The notes beneath the pieces were generated by a model. That model worked only from the letters and a program-made list of their open reading frames with translations. It was not told the DNA's origin and ran no database searches. Below, piece after piece: positions 9,821 through 19,824 of a stretch of DNA of 64,000 bases. The position numbers were made by a program, and so were the translations under genes. The stretch comes from Sorex araneus. Its lineage: Eukaryota > Chordata > Mammalia > Eulipotyphla > Soricidae. Position 1 is the first letter of the stretch, and every line of letters begins with the position of its first letter. The stretch lies in the NCBI RefSeq assembly GCF_027595985.1, contig NC_073305.1, positions 31,458,939 to 31,522,938 on the forward strand, read 5' to 3'.

Positions 9821-9929
9821 CCTGCAACCTGAAGGATGGGGTAGGAAGAAACACCACAAACTGTGCTGGAAGTTTCTACTGGTCCAATGGGGCAATGGAG
9901 GTTTACTGGAGCTAAGATCTCACTCCTTT

Positions 9930-10522
9930 GTGGGGCTGGAGAGCTAGCGGCTAGCACGGCGGTTAAGATGCTTGTCTTAAACATTTACCATTTAGATTTT
10001 CAATAATTTAAAAGAGAACAAAGCAGGTTTTTATTATTCAACATATTTGTTTCTGGATTGTCTGTCAGATATAAATGCCTCTAATTCAATTAAATTTATC
10101 GTGTAGGTATGCTATTAACTCACTGATGATGACTTTTGTGTTTTGTAGTTCACTGTATATTTGTTATTATGAAAATAATAAATCTAATTTTTTTAAATAG
10201 AGAAATAAACTATAAAATAGAACTATGTCCAAAAGGAATAGGCTAAAGTTACAAGTATTAATAAACAGAGAGCTTTAGGAAGTAAATTGATTTTAAAGTT
10301 AACGTTATGTCATAGATTTTTATAATTTGTATACCCGCTAAAGAATTAAAATGAATCATGAATGTCTTTTCACTCTGAAAAAAATTTTTAAAAAGATGCT
10401 TGTCTTATACGGAGCCTACCCGGTTCAACCTCCAGTCACCCAAGCACGAGCAGGAGTGATCCCTGAGGAGGGAGGGAGCCAGGAACACAGCCAGCTGTGG
10501 CTCAAAAACAAACAAAAAAAAG
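9930..10522 (+). mobile_element. SOR-A SINE split by a retrocopy
   Basis: The head (GGGGCTGGAGAGCTAG) and the rest of the body (from 10408) are separated by a 413-bp insert. Outer TSD AAGATCTCACTCCTTT / AAGACCTCACTCCTTT lies at 9914-9929 and 10523-10538. Confidence 0.88.
9980..10392 (+). pseudogene. 5'-truncated retrocopy of an unidentified transcript 3' end
   Basis: This AT-rich, non-SINE 413-bp block is bounded by a perfect 15-bp TSD AAGATGCTTGTCTTA (9965-9979 and 10393-10407). The left target reads TT|AAGATG, a good L1-endonuclease site. It has ATTAAA near 10345 about 30 bases before a terminal A-rich run. All this is the signature of L1-mediated retrotransposition of an mRNA 3' UTR. No long open frame is present and I cannot name the parent gene. 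Confidence 0.75.
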
Positions 10523-10798
10523 AAGACCTCACTCCTTTAGAGAAGTTCTTTATAAGAGAGAGAGATGACTAGAAGCTTCTACCATTGTCTGACCTGGTCA
10601 CCGATTAGCAGCTGCCAGGGAGAGAGGATTTCAAACCTGAGCGCCAAGTCCTGCAGGCATCGGGATTCCACGACAAACTCCCATCTAACCCAGCAGCAGA
10701 AAGACAATCCGGTGTTAAAGTACCGATGAGACATTTCTCCAAAGCTTCACTGAAGGGATTCAGGACAGTAGCTACAGAATGCGCCATTCAAGGAAGCT

Positions 10799-10961
10799 GG
10801 GGCTGGAGTAATAATAGAGAATGCAGGGCACTTGTCTTGCATGTGGCTGACTGGGTTTGATTTCCAACACCCTGAGCCCGACCAGAAGTAATCCCTGAGC
10901 ACAGAGCTAGAAGTAAGCCCTGAGCACTACCAGGGGTGGGCCCCAGACAAACAAAAAGCAC
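10799..10961 (+). mobile_element. SOR-A SINE, diverged
   Basis: The head GGGCTGGAGTAATAATAG, GGGTTTGATTTCC and a GAGCACAGAGC body are present. Confidence 0.78.
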
Positions 10962-10969
10962 AACTCAAG

Positions 10970-11475
10970 CACTTCTACAAGTAATCCACTTGGATTAAGT
11001 GCCTGAACGCAATTAAAATCTACCTGCGCAGATCTGAACCTCTCCCTTAATTTTCCCAAGGATTCAGACAATGGGCCCGGCCCAAAAGGAGAGTCATTTT
11101 GTATCTGGGGCAGGGCGAACATCTAAGGATCAAGCATTTATTCTTATCAGCCCCTCCATTGACCTCTGCTCTTAGGCGTTTGAGCCTCTTAATGCCTTCT
11201 CCACCTTCCCAAACTAGAGATTTCAGTGGCCCAACTTGCCCTTGGGACTCCGATCTTTGTTCCTATCAATACAAAAGTAGTTTCTTTCCTGTCCATCTAA
11301 TGATTAAATGAGACAAAGAACCCAGAACACGAGGAAGCAAAATCTTCCTACAACATAAACAGCCAATAAGCAAATGAAGATATTCATCACCCGTAGGAGG
11401 GAGATGCAATCAACCCCAGTGACATTTCACACCCAGATGATTTCCATAATCCCAGAGCAATCCCAGAGCTAAGGG
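10970..11475. other. Unique stretch, no gene seen
   Basis: Repeat-poor sequence with no convincing exon on either strand. Confidence 0.5.
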
Positions 11476-11478
11476 CCG

Positions 11479-11553
11479 GGCTGGGATGTGCCTCTGTGGC
11501 AGAGCAATTGCCTCAGATGTGTGAGGCCTTGGGGATGACCTCCAGCACTGGTG
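11479..11553 (+). mobile_element. Ala-SINE copy
   Basis: GGCTGGGATGTGCCTCTGTG, GGCAGAGCAATTGCC and GTGTGAGGCC follow tRNA-Ala order. The 3' end was the target of a later SOR-B insertion. Confidence 0.5.
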
Positions 11554-11557
11554 AAAC

Positions 11558-11798
11558 TGTCACTGTCATCCCGTTGCTAATCGATTTGTTCGAGCGGACA
11601 CCAGTAATGTCTCTCATTGAGAGATTTATTGTTACTGTTTTTGGCATATCCAATACACACAGGTAGCTTGCCAGGCTCAGCCATGCGGGCGTGATACTGT
11701 CAGTAGCTTGCCAGGCTCCTCGAGAGGGGTGGAGGAATTGAACTCCAGTCGGCCTCGTGAAAGGTGAAGGCCCAACCGCTGCGCTATCACTCCAGCCC
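11558..11798 (-). mobile_element. SOR-B SINE
   Basis: Full-length copy bounded by perfect 12-bp TSD CACTGGTGAAAC (11546-11557 and 11799-11810). The tail (TGTCACTGTCATCCCG on this strand) abuts the TSD directly with no poly(A). Confidence 0.95.
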
Positions 11799-11859
11799 CA
11801 CTGGTGAAACAAAAATCAAAATTCATCCCCCGAAGACAAGGGTCAGGGAAGAGAGCCAA

Positions 11860-11985
11860 AGGAGGAGCACTGGTGGAAAGACTTGAAATAGGGTGGTGGG
11901 AAGGTGTGATGGTGGTGGGATTGGTGTTGGAATATTGAATGTAATAAATTATTGTGAACAGCTTTGTAAAAATAAAATTGCTTAA
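11860..11985 (+). mobile_element. L1 3' end
   Basis: GGAGGAGCACTGGTGG and a terminal AACAGCTTTGTAAAAATAAAA resemble the 3' UTR of the L1s elsewhere in the window. Confidence 0.55.
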
Positions 11986-12009
11986 AAAAATGGAGGAAGA
12001 GCACTGACC

Positions 12010-12150
12010 AGTCCTATGAGAAGCCCCAGGTTCAATTCCTAGCATCACATGGTCCCTGGAGCACACAGGAGGATTTTCTGAACACAGGGCTGGAAGTCAC
12101 CCCTGAGCACCACCGGGTATGACCCACCTCCCATAAAAAAACAAACAAAA
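12010..12150 (+). mobile_element. SOR-A SINE, 5'-eroded
   Basis: CAGGTTCAATTCCTAGCATC and CCCCTGAGCACCACCGGGTA give body and order. Confidence 0.7.
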
Positions 12151-12530
12151 ATCCCAAGGCAGACATAGAAGGTCATATGTTTCATTCACTTCTTTATTGC
12201 TAGTGGGCCATGTGGCCCAGTGGTCAGAGCTCATTCCCGGCATCAGTGAGGGACCATGCACTGCCAGGCAGAATGTGGCCTCCTACAGACAAAGTGTGGG
12301 CTCAGCCCACAGAGCTCGCTCCAACCCGACACACCCGGTTTATGTGAGGCCCATTCAGAGTCAGGAAGTAGGTTAAAGGTCACCAGGGACTGTGTGAGGG
12401 GAGAGGAGAGGGAGGAGGCAAAGGAGGGGGATTGTTTGCTTCATGGACTTGGGATTTCCTTTGGTGAGCCAACAACTTTAAGCTAGGACACACACACCCC
12501 CACAACGAAGTAAATTCTGTCTGCTGAAGA

Positions 12531-12567
12531 GTGTATGTGTGTATGTGTGTGTGTGTGTGTGTGTGTT
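12531..12567. repeat. (TG)n microsatellite
   Basis: TG-rich run with two TA interruptions at the left. Confidence 0.95.
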
Positions 12568-12712
12568 GTTATGTCCAGTGGTGCTCACGGCTTACTCCTG
12601 ACTCTGTAATCACTCCTGGCAGGATTCAGGGTGCTATATGGGGGTGCCAGAAATCGAACCTGAATATCGGCCATTTACGAGCGTCCTACTCACTCTCTGT
12701 CACTCCAGTCCC
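12567..12712 (-). mobile_element. SOR-A SINE, diverged
   Basis: GTCCAGTGGTGCTCACGG through CTGTCACTCCAGTCCC. The adjacent TG array sits where the tail should be. Confidence 0.75.
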
Positions 12713-12764
12713 TCCGCTGCTGTGGAGGATCATTCAGCTTTCTCAGTGTCCCTTTTCTTTGTTT

Positions 12765-12929
12765 TGTTTTGGAGCAACCCCTGTAGGGCACTGGGGAGCT
12801 GCTCCTGGCTTTATACCCAGGGTCCCTCGGGGGATGCTGGGGGGAGGGGCACACGGGGATGCTGGGGTCCAACTGCAGTCAGCTCCATGCAAGCACGTGC
12901 CTGGGCTCCTGCAGTCTCCCCAGCCCCTC
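12765..12929 (-). mobile_element. Degenerate SOR-like SINE
   Basis: TTGGAGCAACCCCTGTAGG and CAGTCTCCCCAGCCCC bracket a diverged body. Confidence 0.5.
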
Positions 12930-13381
12930 TGGCATGCCCCTGCCACCCTGCAGGGAAGGGCCCCAACTCTAGAGGGCAAACGAGGCTGACTTGGACGGAT
13001 GCCCGCTGGGAAGGGCTCCAGAGGAATACGACTGACTGACCGACCCATCCCCATCGACCCACCGTGCGCTCCTTTTCAAGTTAATTTGCAGTGTGAAGTA
13101 ACCTACAGGATTTAATGTAACTCCACATCTTGCTGGCTGCAAGCCTGGCAAATGAAAGAGGGTTGCCTTTTACGGGGACACTGGGCCGGGCTTGGGGGTG
13201 GGAGAGAGTTTTTAAAGGCGCTGCTGCTTGCCATGCTTGCTTTCCATGGATGCAGGCCTTCTGCCAGAGAACATTCCAGGGCCCGCTGCAGGTCACCTCT
13301 GGGCTCCTGAGAGAAACAAGAGACGCTGATGCACAAGGAACCCGTTTGCGGGCATGACAATGAGAAAAGTACAGTGTTACT

Positions 13382-13484
13382 TGTTTCGGGGCCACACCCA
13401 GTGGTGTTCGGGGGTCCACATGAGGTGTCCGAGATCAAACCCAGGTCTCTTGCAGGCACTGCAACCTAAAGAGATATCTCCCAG
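13382..13484 (-). mobile_element. SOR-A SINE, partial
   Basis: GGGGCCACACCCAGTGGTG and GAGATCAAACCCAGGTC are clear; the middle is deleted. Confidence 0.65.
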
Positions 13485-13507
13485 CACGCAGAGTAAAAAC
13501 ACATGTC

Positions 13508-13634
13508 AGGACCCCAGAGATGGTTCAGTAGGTAAAGTATTTGCCTTGCATGTGGCTGACCTGGGTTCAATCCCCTGTCCGAGTGATCTTTAAGCACAGA
13601 GTCAGAACTGCCGTGACTGGCTTAAAAATAAAAG
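13508..13634 (+). mobile_element. SOR-A SINE, partial
   Basis: CCCAGAGATGGTTCAGTAGG and GTGGCTGACCTGGGTTCAAT give the head; the body is shortened. Confidence 0.68.
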
Positions 13635-13917
13635 GACATGTTAGCAGTAGCTGTTATGGGGAGGGTGATAAGACACTGAGTTACGTCCACCCCCACAGAT
13701 TAATGTGTAGAGACTTCAAAGAGTGTTGAGAAAGAGGCTGATAGAGGGTGGCAAAGGCCTTTGAGTAATGGCAATAGCCATCAGGAAACAGAGACCAGAT
13801 CAATAATGCACTAACGTGGTGACTATGAACTTGGTTCCCGCCAGCCAGCCTGGGAGGTTCTGGCAGCAGAAATGTGCAAGCAAAGTTGACAGAAGGATTG
13901 TTGGGTTGCTGTTTTTC

Positions 13918-14080
13918 CTGGTTTGGGGACCATTCCCAGCGGTGCTCAGGGCTGACACGTGGCTCTGTGCTCGGGGTCACTCCCGGCGAAACTCAGGTGG
14001 CCCTATGGGATGCCAGGATTGAACTTGGGTTGGCTGCATGTACGGTGAGCGCTCTGTCTGCTGTATGATTGCTCCGACCC
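13918..14080 (-). mobile_element. SOR-A SINE, diverged
   Basis: GGACCATTCCCAGCGGTGC through GATTGCTCCGACCCC spans the element. Confidence 0.75.
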
Positions 14081-14089
14081 CTGATGGCA

Positions 14090-14221
14090 GTTTGGTTTGG
14101 TTTGGGGGGGTCCCGCCTAAGTGGTGGCTGGGATCCCACCTGGCAGTGCTGGGGGAACTGATCCAAGCCTCCCTCGTGCAAAGCCTGTGCTTGAGCCCTC
14201 TGTGCCATCTCTTGGGATCCA
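14090..14221 (-). mobile_element. Degenerate SOR-like SINE
   Basis: CACCTGGCAGTGCTGGG and TGTGCCATCTCTTGGGATCC. It became the target of the next two insertions. Confidence 0.45.
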
Positions 14222-14223
14222 GT

Positions 14224-14435
14224 CACTGTCACTGTCACTGTCATCCCTTTGCTCATCGATTTGTTCAAGAGGGCACTAGTAACATCTCTCATTGAGAGAC
14301 TTATTTTTACTGGTTTTGGCATATCCAATACGCATGGGTAGCTTGCCAGGCTCTGTGAGAGGGGCAGAGGAATCGATCTCAGGTCGGCCGCGTGAAAGGC
14401 AAACGCCCAACCGCTGTGCTATCGCTCCAGCCAGC
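14224..14435 (-). mobile_element. SOR-B SINE, single-unit form
   Basis: TSD TGGGATCCAGT (14213-14223 and 14436-14446). Only one GTAGCTTGCCAGGCTC unit is present where most copies have two. The CAGTGA tail abuts the TSD. Confidence 0.92.
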
Positions 14436-14449
14436 TGGGATCCAGTAGC

Positions 14450-14631
14450 TTTTTTTTTTTTTTGGGCTTTTTAGGTCACACCTGGCAATGCACAGGGGTT
14501 TCTCCTGGCTTTGTATTAATTTGGAATTACTCCTGGCGGTGCTCAGGAGACCATACAGGATGCTAGAAATCGAACCCGGTCTAATGCGTGCAAGGCGAAC
14601 ACCTTACTGGTTGTACTATCGCTCCAACACC
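14450..14631 (-). mobile_element. SOR-A SINE
   Basis: Complete copy with T-run. The TSD CCAGTAGC (14442-14449 and 14632-14639) overlaps the right TSD of the SOR-B beside it. Confidence 0.88.
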
Positions 14632-14851
14632 CCAGTAGCATTTTGTGGTGGCTGTTTCTTCTTCTTCAGGGGTTGTGGGACCATTGTCCGTAGTGCTGGA
14701 GGACATGAGCAATGCTGGGTGGTGGGGGGAGGGGGTGTCAAACCTCCCTACCACTTGAGGGAGTCCCAGGTCCCAGGTCCCAGGCCCCAGAATTGATCCG
14801 TATTTTCATATTTATCTTTAACATCATTTTCTTCTATTGTGATAACCATGG

Positions 14852-15098
14852 GCTGGAATGATAGCACAGCGGTAGGGCCTTCGCCTTTCATGCAGCCGAC
14901 CCGAGTTCGATTCCTCCGCCCCTCTCGGAGAGCCCGGCAAGCTACCGAGAGTATCGAGCATGCACGGCAGATCCTGGCAAGCTACCCATGGCGTATTGGA
15001 TATGCCAAAAACAGTAACAATTAGTCTCACAATGAGAGACGTTACTGGTGCCCGCTCGAACAAATCGGTGAGCTACGGGATGACAGTGACAGTGACAG
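14852..15098 (+). mobile_element. SOR-B SINE, full length
   Basis: Reference-quality copy with both internal GGCAAGCTACC units and a GACAGTGACAGTGACAG tail. The 14-bp TSD TGTGATAACCATGG is at 14838-14851 and 15099-15112. Confidence 0.96.
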
Positions 15099-15384
15099 TG
15101 TGATAACCATGGCTTACATTTCTGTTCTAGGCATGCAAATGTCACCAGTCCATAAGCCTCCAGTCACTGTCTCTAAGCGCCTTTTTACGCATCTACCCCT
15201 GCCTTTCTTCTTGCCCCCACCCTTGATAAACACAGTTCTGTTGGCAGGAGGTTTGTTTTCATTGGCCACAGTCTATCCCCTTGTTTTTTGGGTTTTTTTT
15301 TTTTTGTCTTATTCTGTTTATACTCCACATCTGAATAAGTTCACTGGGAAAGGCTGACTCATTTCTCATTTTGTGTAACGAACA

Positions 15385-15640
15385 GCCTCGGGTGGCATTC
15401 ATGTGGCAGCAAAAGGCCTCCGAGCCACACTCCACTGTGTCTATACGCTACCTCTTCTTTGTCTCCTCGCCTGTTTGTTGCTGGGAACTGGGACTGTTTC
15501 TCCACCCTGACTGCTGTAAACAGTGCTGCAACGAACATACATGTCATATATATCTTTTCAAATGAGCGATTTTGTGTTCTTGGGTAGATGTCAAGGAGTG
15601 GAATTACTGGATCGTAAAGAAGTTCTACTCTCAATTTTGC
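15385..15640 (-). mobile_element. L1 ORF2 C-terminal fragment
   Basis: Translated on the minus strand it shows LLYDPVIPLLDIYPRTQN and MFVAALFTAVR, diagnostic of the L1 ORF2 C-terminus. It is old and truncated at both ends. Confidence 0.88.
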
Positions 15641-15648
15641 TTGCTTTG

Positions 15649-15687
15649 TTTTCTTTTTTTGTTTGTTTGTTTGGTTTTGTTTTGTTT
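15649..15687 (-). repeat. Possible tail-only insertion
   Basis: A 39-bp T/TTTG-rich run lies between two perfect 18-bp copies of TCAATTTTGCTTGCTTTG (15631-15648 and 15688-15705), as if only the A-rich tail of a retroposon had inserted. Confidence 0.5.
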
Positions 15688-15699
15688 TCAATTTTGCTT

Positions 15700-15837
15700 G
15701 CTTTGGAGCCACACCAAGTAGTGCTCCGGGATCACTCCTGGTAGGGCCCGGGAGGACCAGATGTGGTGCCAGTGACCAAACTTGAATCAGCCGCAACCCA
15801 AGCAAGTGTCTTACCCGCTAAACTACTTCTCCAGCCC
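15700..15837 (-). mobile_element. SOR-A SINE, diverged
   Basis: GGAGCCACACCAAGTAGTG through CTACTTCTCCAGCCC. Confidence 0.75.
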
Positions 15838-16039
15838 ATCTATACACACACACACAAGAATCCCTTGCCAGTATCTCAGTTGTATCCAGGTGTACAGGTG
15901 CATCAATGGTGAGAAGTCTCCAGACTGTTTCACGCAGAGGCGGCACCTGCCCCAACAGTGAGAGAGGGGACCCCTTTGCACTACATCCCCCCAGTACTGG
16001 CAGGTTCTGGCTTTTCCAGACAGGCCATTCTCACTGGTA

Positions 16040-16198
16040 TAATATGACCCGGCGATGCACAGGAATTACTCCTGGCTCTGCACTCAGGAATTACTGGTGG
16101 CAGTGCTTAGGGGACCATATGGGATGCTGAGAATCGAACCTGTGTTGGCCCGAGTACAAGGCAAACACCCTACCCGCTGTGCAATGGCTCCAGTCCCC
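16040..16198 (-). mobile_element. SOR-A SINE lacking its tail
   Basis: Body and head are well preserved, but no T-run lies at the left end. Confidence 0.85.
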
Positions 16199-16576
16199 TG
16201 CCCCCAACTCACCCCCCACACACACACCAGTATTTTTAAAGGTGCTACTCGTGCCCATGACTTAAAAGCCAATGTCCATCTCTCTGCTTCCCTCCCCCAC
16301 CCAATCTGGCCGAGAGCAGGCCTCCCGGAGCTTGACTAATATTCCTGCCCTTCCTCTCACCCCACAGGGCTGACTCAGAAGAGTTAAACAATTATGCTGC
16401 AATTATAGAGGAGTGGTGAGCAGATGAATTCGCCCCTTCCACGTGTGTGACTTGTCAGTCATCTTGGGGATGGGGGGAGGGATGAAAGCAGCTGAGTCAC
16501 TTTCCCTTGGTTTCTTATTTCTCAGTCACAGCACAGAAGTGCTGTGCACTGCCAAAATGAGGGCTCCACACAGAAA

Positions 16577-16807
16577 AGCAGAGAGAGAGGAAGGAGGGGA
16601 GGAAGGGAGGAAGGAAGAGAGAAAAAAAGGGAGGGGAGAAAGGAAGGGAAGAAGGGAGGAAGGAAGGAAGGAAGGAAGGAAGGAAGGAAGGAAGGAAGGA
16701 AGGAAGGAAGGAAGGAAGGAAGGAAGGAAGGAAGGAAGGAAGGAAGGGAGGGAGGGAGGGAGGGAGGGAGGGAGGGAGGGAGGGAGGGAGGGAGGGAGGG
16801 AGGGAGG
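16577..16807. repeat. (GGAA)n/(GGGA)n microsatellite
   Basis: A long purine array that switches from GGAA to GGGA units near 16745. It is a purine mirror repeat with triplex potential. Confidence 0.97.
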
Positions 16808-16905
16808 TTGGTCTGCAGCAATGTAGATGTCCTTTAGACTTCAGTTCTTCCTTCTGTTCTCTCTAACTTTCCTCATCAAAGCAAAACAATTAAATAAAAT
16901 TTTCA

Positions 16906-17085
16906 GAGGAGCAAGAGAGATAGTACAGTAGATAGGGTGCTTGCCTGGCACGCGGCCGGCCTGGGTTTGAGCCCCGGTACCACATATGTCTCCTGAGCCC
17001 ACCAGGAGAGATCCCTGAGTACGGAGTTGGTAAAGTCCCAAGCACAGCCTGGTGTGGCAAAACAAACAGACAAATAAACAAGCAA
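16906..17085 (+). mobile_element. SOR-A SINE, diverged
   Basis: GAGCAAGAGAGATAGTACAG, GGGTTTGAGCCCCGG and an ACAAATAAACAAG tail. Confidence 0.8.
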
Positions 17086-17086
17086 G

Positions 17087-17211
17087 GTGGGCCTGAGAGA
17101 TAATACAGCCTATCTGTGTTTGATCCCCAGCATCCCATATGGTCCCCCAAGCCCTGCCAGGAATAATCCCTGAGAATTGCCAGGTGTGGTCCAAAAACAA
17201 AAAGAAAAAGA
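17087..17211 (+). mobile_element. SOR-A SINE, internally deleted
   Basis: Head and B-box (TGTTTGATCCCC) are joined by a shortened stretch, and part of the body is missing before GCCAGGTGTGGTCC. Confidence 0.75.
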
Positions 17212-17240
17212 GTTCACCAGTGACACTTGAAATGAAATCC

Positions 17241-17412
17241 GGGGGGCTGGAGAGATAGCACAGTGGGCAGGGTGTTTGCCTTGCATGCAGCCGACCTGGG
17301 TTCGATTCCCAGCATCCCATATGGTCCCCTGAGCACCACCAGAAGTAATTCCTGAGTACAGAGCCAGGAGTAACCCCTGTGCATCACCAGGTGTGACCAA
17401 AAAAAAAAAAAG
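17241..17412 (+). mobile_element. SOR-A SINE
   Basis: Full-length copy with TSD GAAATGAAATCC (17229-17240 and 17413-17424). Confidence 0.95.
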
Positions 17413-17424
17413 GAAATGAAATCC

Positions 17425-17711
17425 ACTTATAGAAATCTAAAAGTTTTCCCAGGTATCTGCAAGTTAAATTTTTTTTTCTCTTTTGAACCAAAACAGTAGT
17501 TCAATCTTTCATGAAAATAATGATTTTGCCACAGCAGAGAGGAAGAGATGGGGTGATGGAGATGAAGGAGAGAAACTTTCCTTTCTTTAAAGCTGAACCA
17601 CTAAAAACGAGTTTCAAAGTTAAACTACCCAAGCACCAACTGTCCATTGGACAGACATCTTTGCCACATGCCAACCCTCATGTGCATGATTTCCTGTGAT
17701 GCTCACAAGGT
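17425..17711. other. Unique stretch, no gene seen
   Basis: No repeat signature and no exon-like frame found. Confidence 0.5.
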
Positions 17712-17721
17712 ACTTACTTAC

Positions 17722-17966
17722 TGCACTGTAGCACTGTCGTCCTGTTCATCTATTTGCTGGAACGGGCATCAGTAATGTCTACATTGTGAGACTTGTTGTT
17801 ACTGTTTTTGGCATATCGAATACGCCACAGGTAGCTTGCCAGGCTCTGCCGTGCAGGCGGGATACTCTTGGTAGCTTGCCTGGCTCCCCGAGAGGGACGG
17901 AGAAATCAAATCCAGGTTGGCCACGTGCAAGGCAAATGCCCTACCCGCTGTGCTATTGCTCCAGCC
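17722..17966 (-). mobile_element. SOR-B SINE
   Basis: Two-unit copy with TSD ACTTACTTAC (17712-17721 and 17967-17976). The tail is the CTACAG variant (CACTGTAGCACTGTCG on this strand). Confidence 0.93.
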
Positions 17967-18208
17967 ACTTACTTACCATTAGTACTAAAGGCACTTACAT
18001 TGCTATCCATCCCTTTTTGCACATGAGAAAATCAGGCTGCAGCGAGCTCAGTTAAAACAAAGGCTAATGTTTGCGGGTCAGGAATGTGGAGTCTGACCCA
18101 TGTTTTTCCCTCCGAGGACTGTGCTTGGCAGAACCTCTCAGCTTTCCTTCCTTACATCCCCCTTCCTCTCCTCAGAGCCTCCGTTACCCTTTCTTCCCTT
18201 TCCTCCTC

Positions 18209-18319
18209 CTCAGAGCCAGGGACATGGTTCAAAGGGCTGGAACACACGCTTTGCATATAAGCATACGTGTTTGATCCCTGGACCCACATAGTCCCTCAGC
18301 CCTGCCAGGTGTGACCCTG
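18209..18319 (+). mobile_element. Degenerate SINE
   Basis: CATACGTGTTTGATCCCTGG and CCTGCCAGGTGTGACCC are the recognisable parts. Confidence 0.5.
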
Positions 18320-18411
18320 TTACCCTACAAAACGAAGCATCCCACTTCTCCCTTCTCCTCCGTGCTGATAATTCCTTCTCCACTTGTCTGCTACAAACAC
18401 CCAAGACTTCA

Positions 18412-18594
18412 GGGGCTGGAGTGATAGCACAGCGGGTAGGGTGTTTGCCTTGAATGTGGCCCACCAGGATTCAATTCCCAGCACCCCATATGGTCCCCTG
18501 AGCACTGCCAGGGGTAATTCCTGAGTACAGAGCCAGAAGTAACCCCTGTGCATCGCCAGATATGACCAAAAAAAAAGCAATAAAAAACAAACAA
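18412..18594 (+). mobile_element. SOR-A SINE
   Basis: Full-length copy with a perfect 19-bp TSD (18393-18411 and 18595-18613) and a CAAA-rich tail. Confidence 0.95.
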
Positions 18595-18643
18595 ACAAAC
18601 ACCCAAGACTTCAACTGAGCTTCTTTTAAAATTATGTCCTGAG

Positions 18644-18817
18644 GGGACCAGAGCAATTAGCACAGCAAGTTGGGTAAGGCATTTGTTTGCCTTGCACACG
18701 GCCGACCTGGGTTCAATCCCCGGCATCCTGTATGGTTCCCGAGTACCACAGGAGTAATTCCAGAGTGCAAAGCTAGGAGTAACTACAGATATCATCACTG
18801 GTTGTGACCAAAAAGCC
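18644..18817 (+). mobile_element. SOR-A SINE, diverged
   Basis: GGGGACCAGAGCAATTAGCA, CTGGGTTCAATCCCCGG and a body ending TTGTGACC. TTTG is duplicated in the ATTTGTTTGCC segment. Confidence 0.82.
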
Positions 18818-18977
18818 ACAAGGCATTCCACGTTTCCCTCCATGCCCTTCCAGAAGGGATCGAATGGGGTTGATACTTCCCCTTACCACTGTGGGGTCAT
18901 CTCCAGCTGGTTAAACTGGCAAATTAACCTCAGATGAGTTGGAAGAAAGAGAAGAAAAAGAAAACCACGCCATGTCT

Positions 18978-19110
18978 GGAGAATCTGTCCCATACATACA
19001 CGGAGAGAGATTCTAGAGCCGATGAGGCAAAATGGGGGGATATATCCTGAACTAACAGGGTTGGGGCTGAGGCTTTAGAGGAGAGTCGGGGTCACATGAC
19101 AGGGGTCACA
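18978..19110 (+). repeat. Left arm of a large inverted repeat
   Basis: It contains GATTCTAGAGCCGATGAGGC, AAAATGGGG, CTAACAGGGTTGGGGCTGAG and GGTCACATGACAG. The reverse complement of each block occurs in the same order at 19825-19962. It is not a SINE or L1 sequence. Confidence 0.85.
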
Positions 19111-19824
19111 CGACAAGGACAGGGTGAGTCACCAGGTAGAGAACATGTGCTCCGGGACGCCTTTTCAGAAAGAAGGTTACTGCTGTAATAATCCCAATTC
19201 TAGGAAAGAACCAATTTCTGTTCTTCCCCCGAGTTAAGAGAGTGGGCACTTTCAAGCTGGCTTCTAAATTGCTTGAAGCTAGAAGCTGTCCCTGATAAAT
19301 GGGTATTATTTTGAGGTTATTTGTGAGGGATTTGTTGTCTGACAGTACAAGCAAGCAGCACCGAGAGAGACCTGGTTTGATGAGTTACAATAGACCCCCG
19401 CAGCAGACAAATCGCCACTCAACAGTTCAAGACAACACAAAAGGTCATGTTCTGCACAATTCCATTTAGACCATTTCTAGAAACTAGCAACGTTTTCAAA
19501 ACAGGCAGAATGGTAAGTTCTAGAAGCCAGGGGCATGGGGCTGGAATTAGAAGGGCACAGGGGGGTGGTGGTGGGGAAGAGGGGCAGGTTCGGTTATATT
19601 CTGGGATCTAGGGGTGGTGTGTAAGTACCTTTGTGACCATCATCTGAAGCGTGTGCTCCAGCCCTTGGAGTTGTCTCCCTGGCCCTGGCGTCCCTCTTCC
19701 CATCAAACCCCGACATGCCCACACAGACCAAGACCAACTTCAGTGTCGTCTCAGGCCAGATTCTGCACATGGGCTCAGGAATAGAGCATGTCCCAGCTGT
19801 GTCCATCTGACGATTCACGTTTCA

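Noticed and set aside
16522-16826. Lys/Glu/Gly- or Pro/Ser-repeat open frames
   Set aside because: They are translations of the GGAA/GGGA microsatellite. The same applies at 28622-28978 and 56740-56997.
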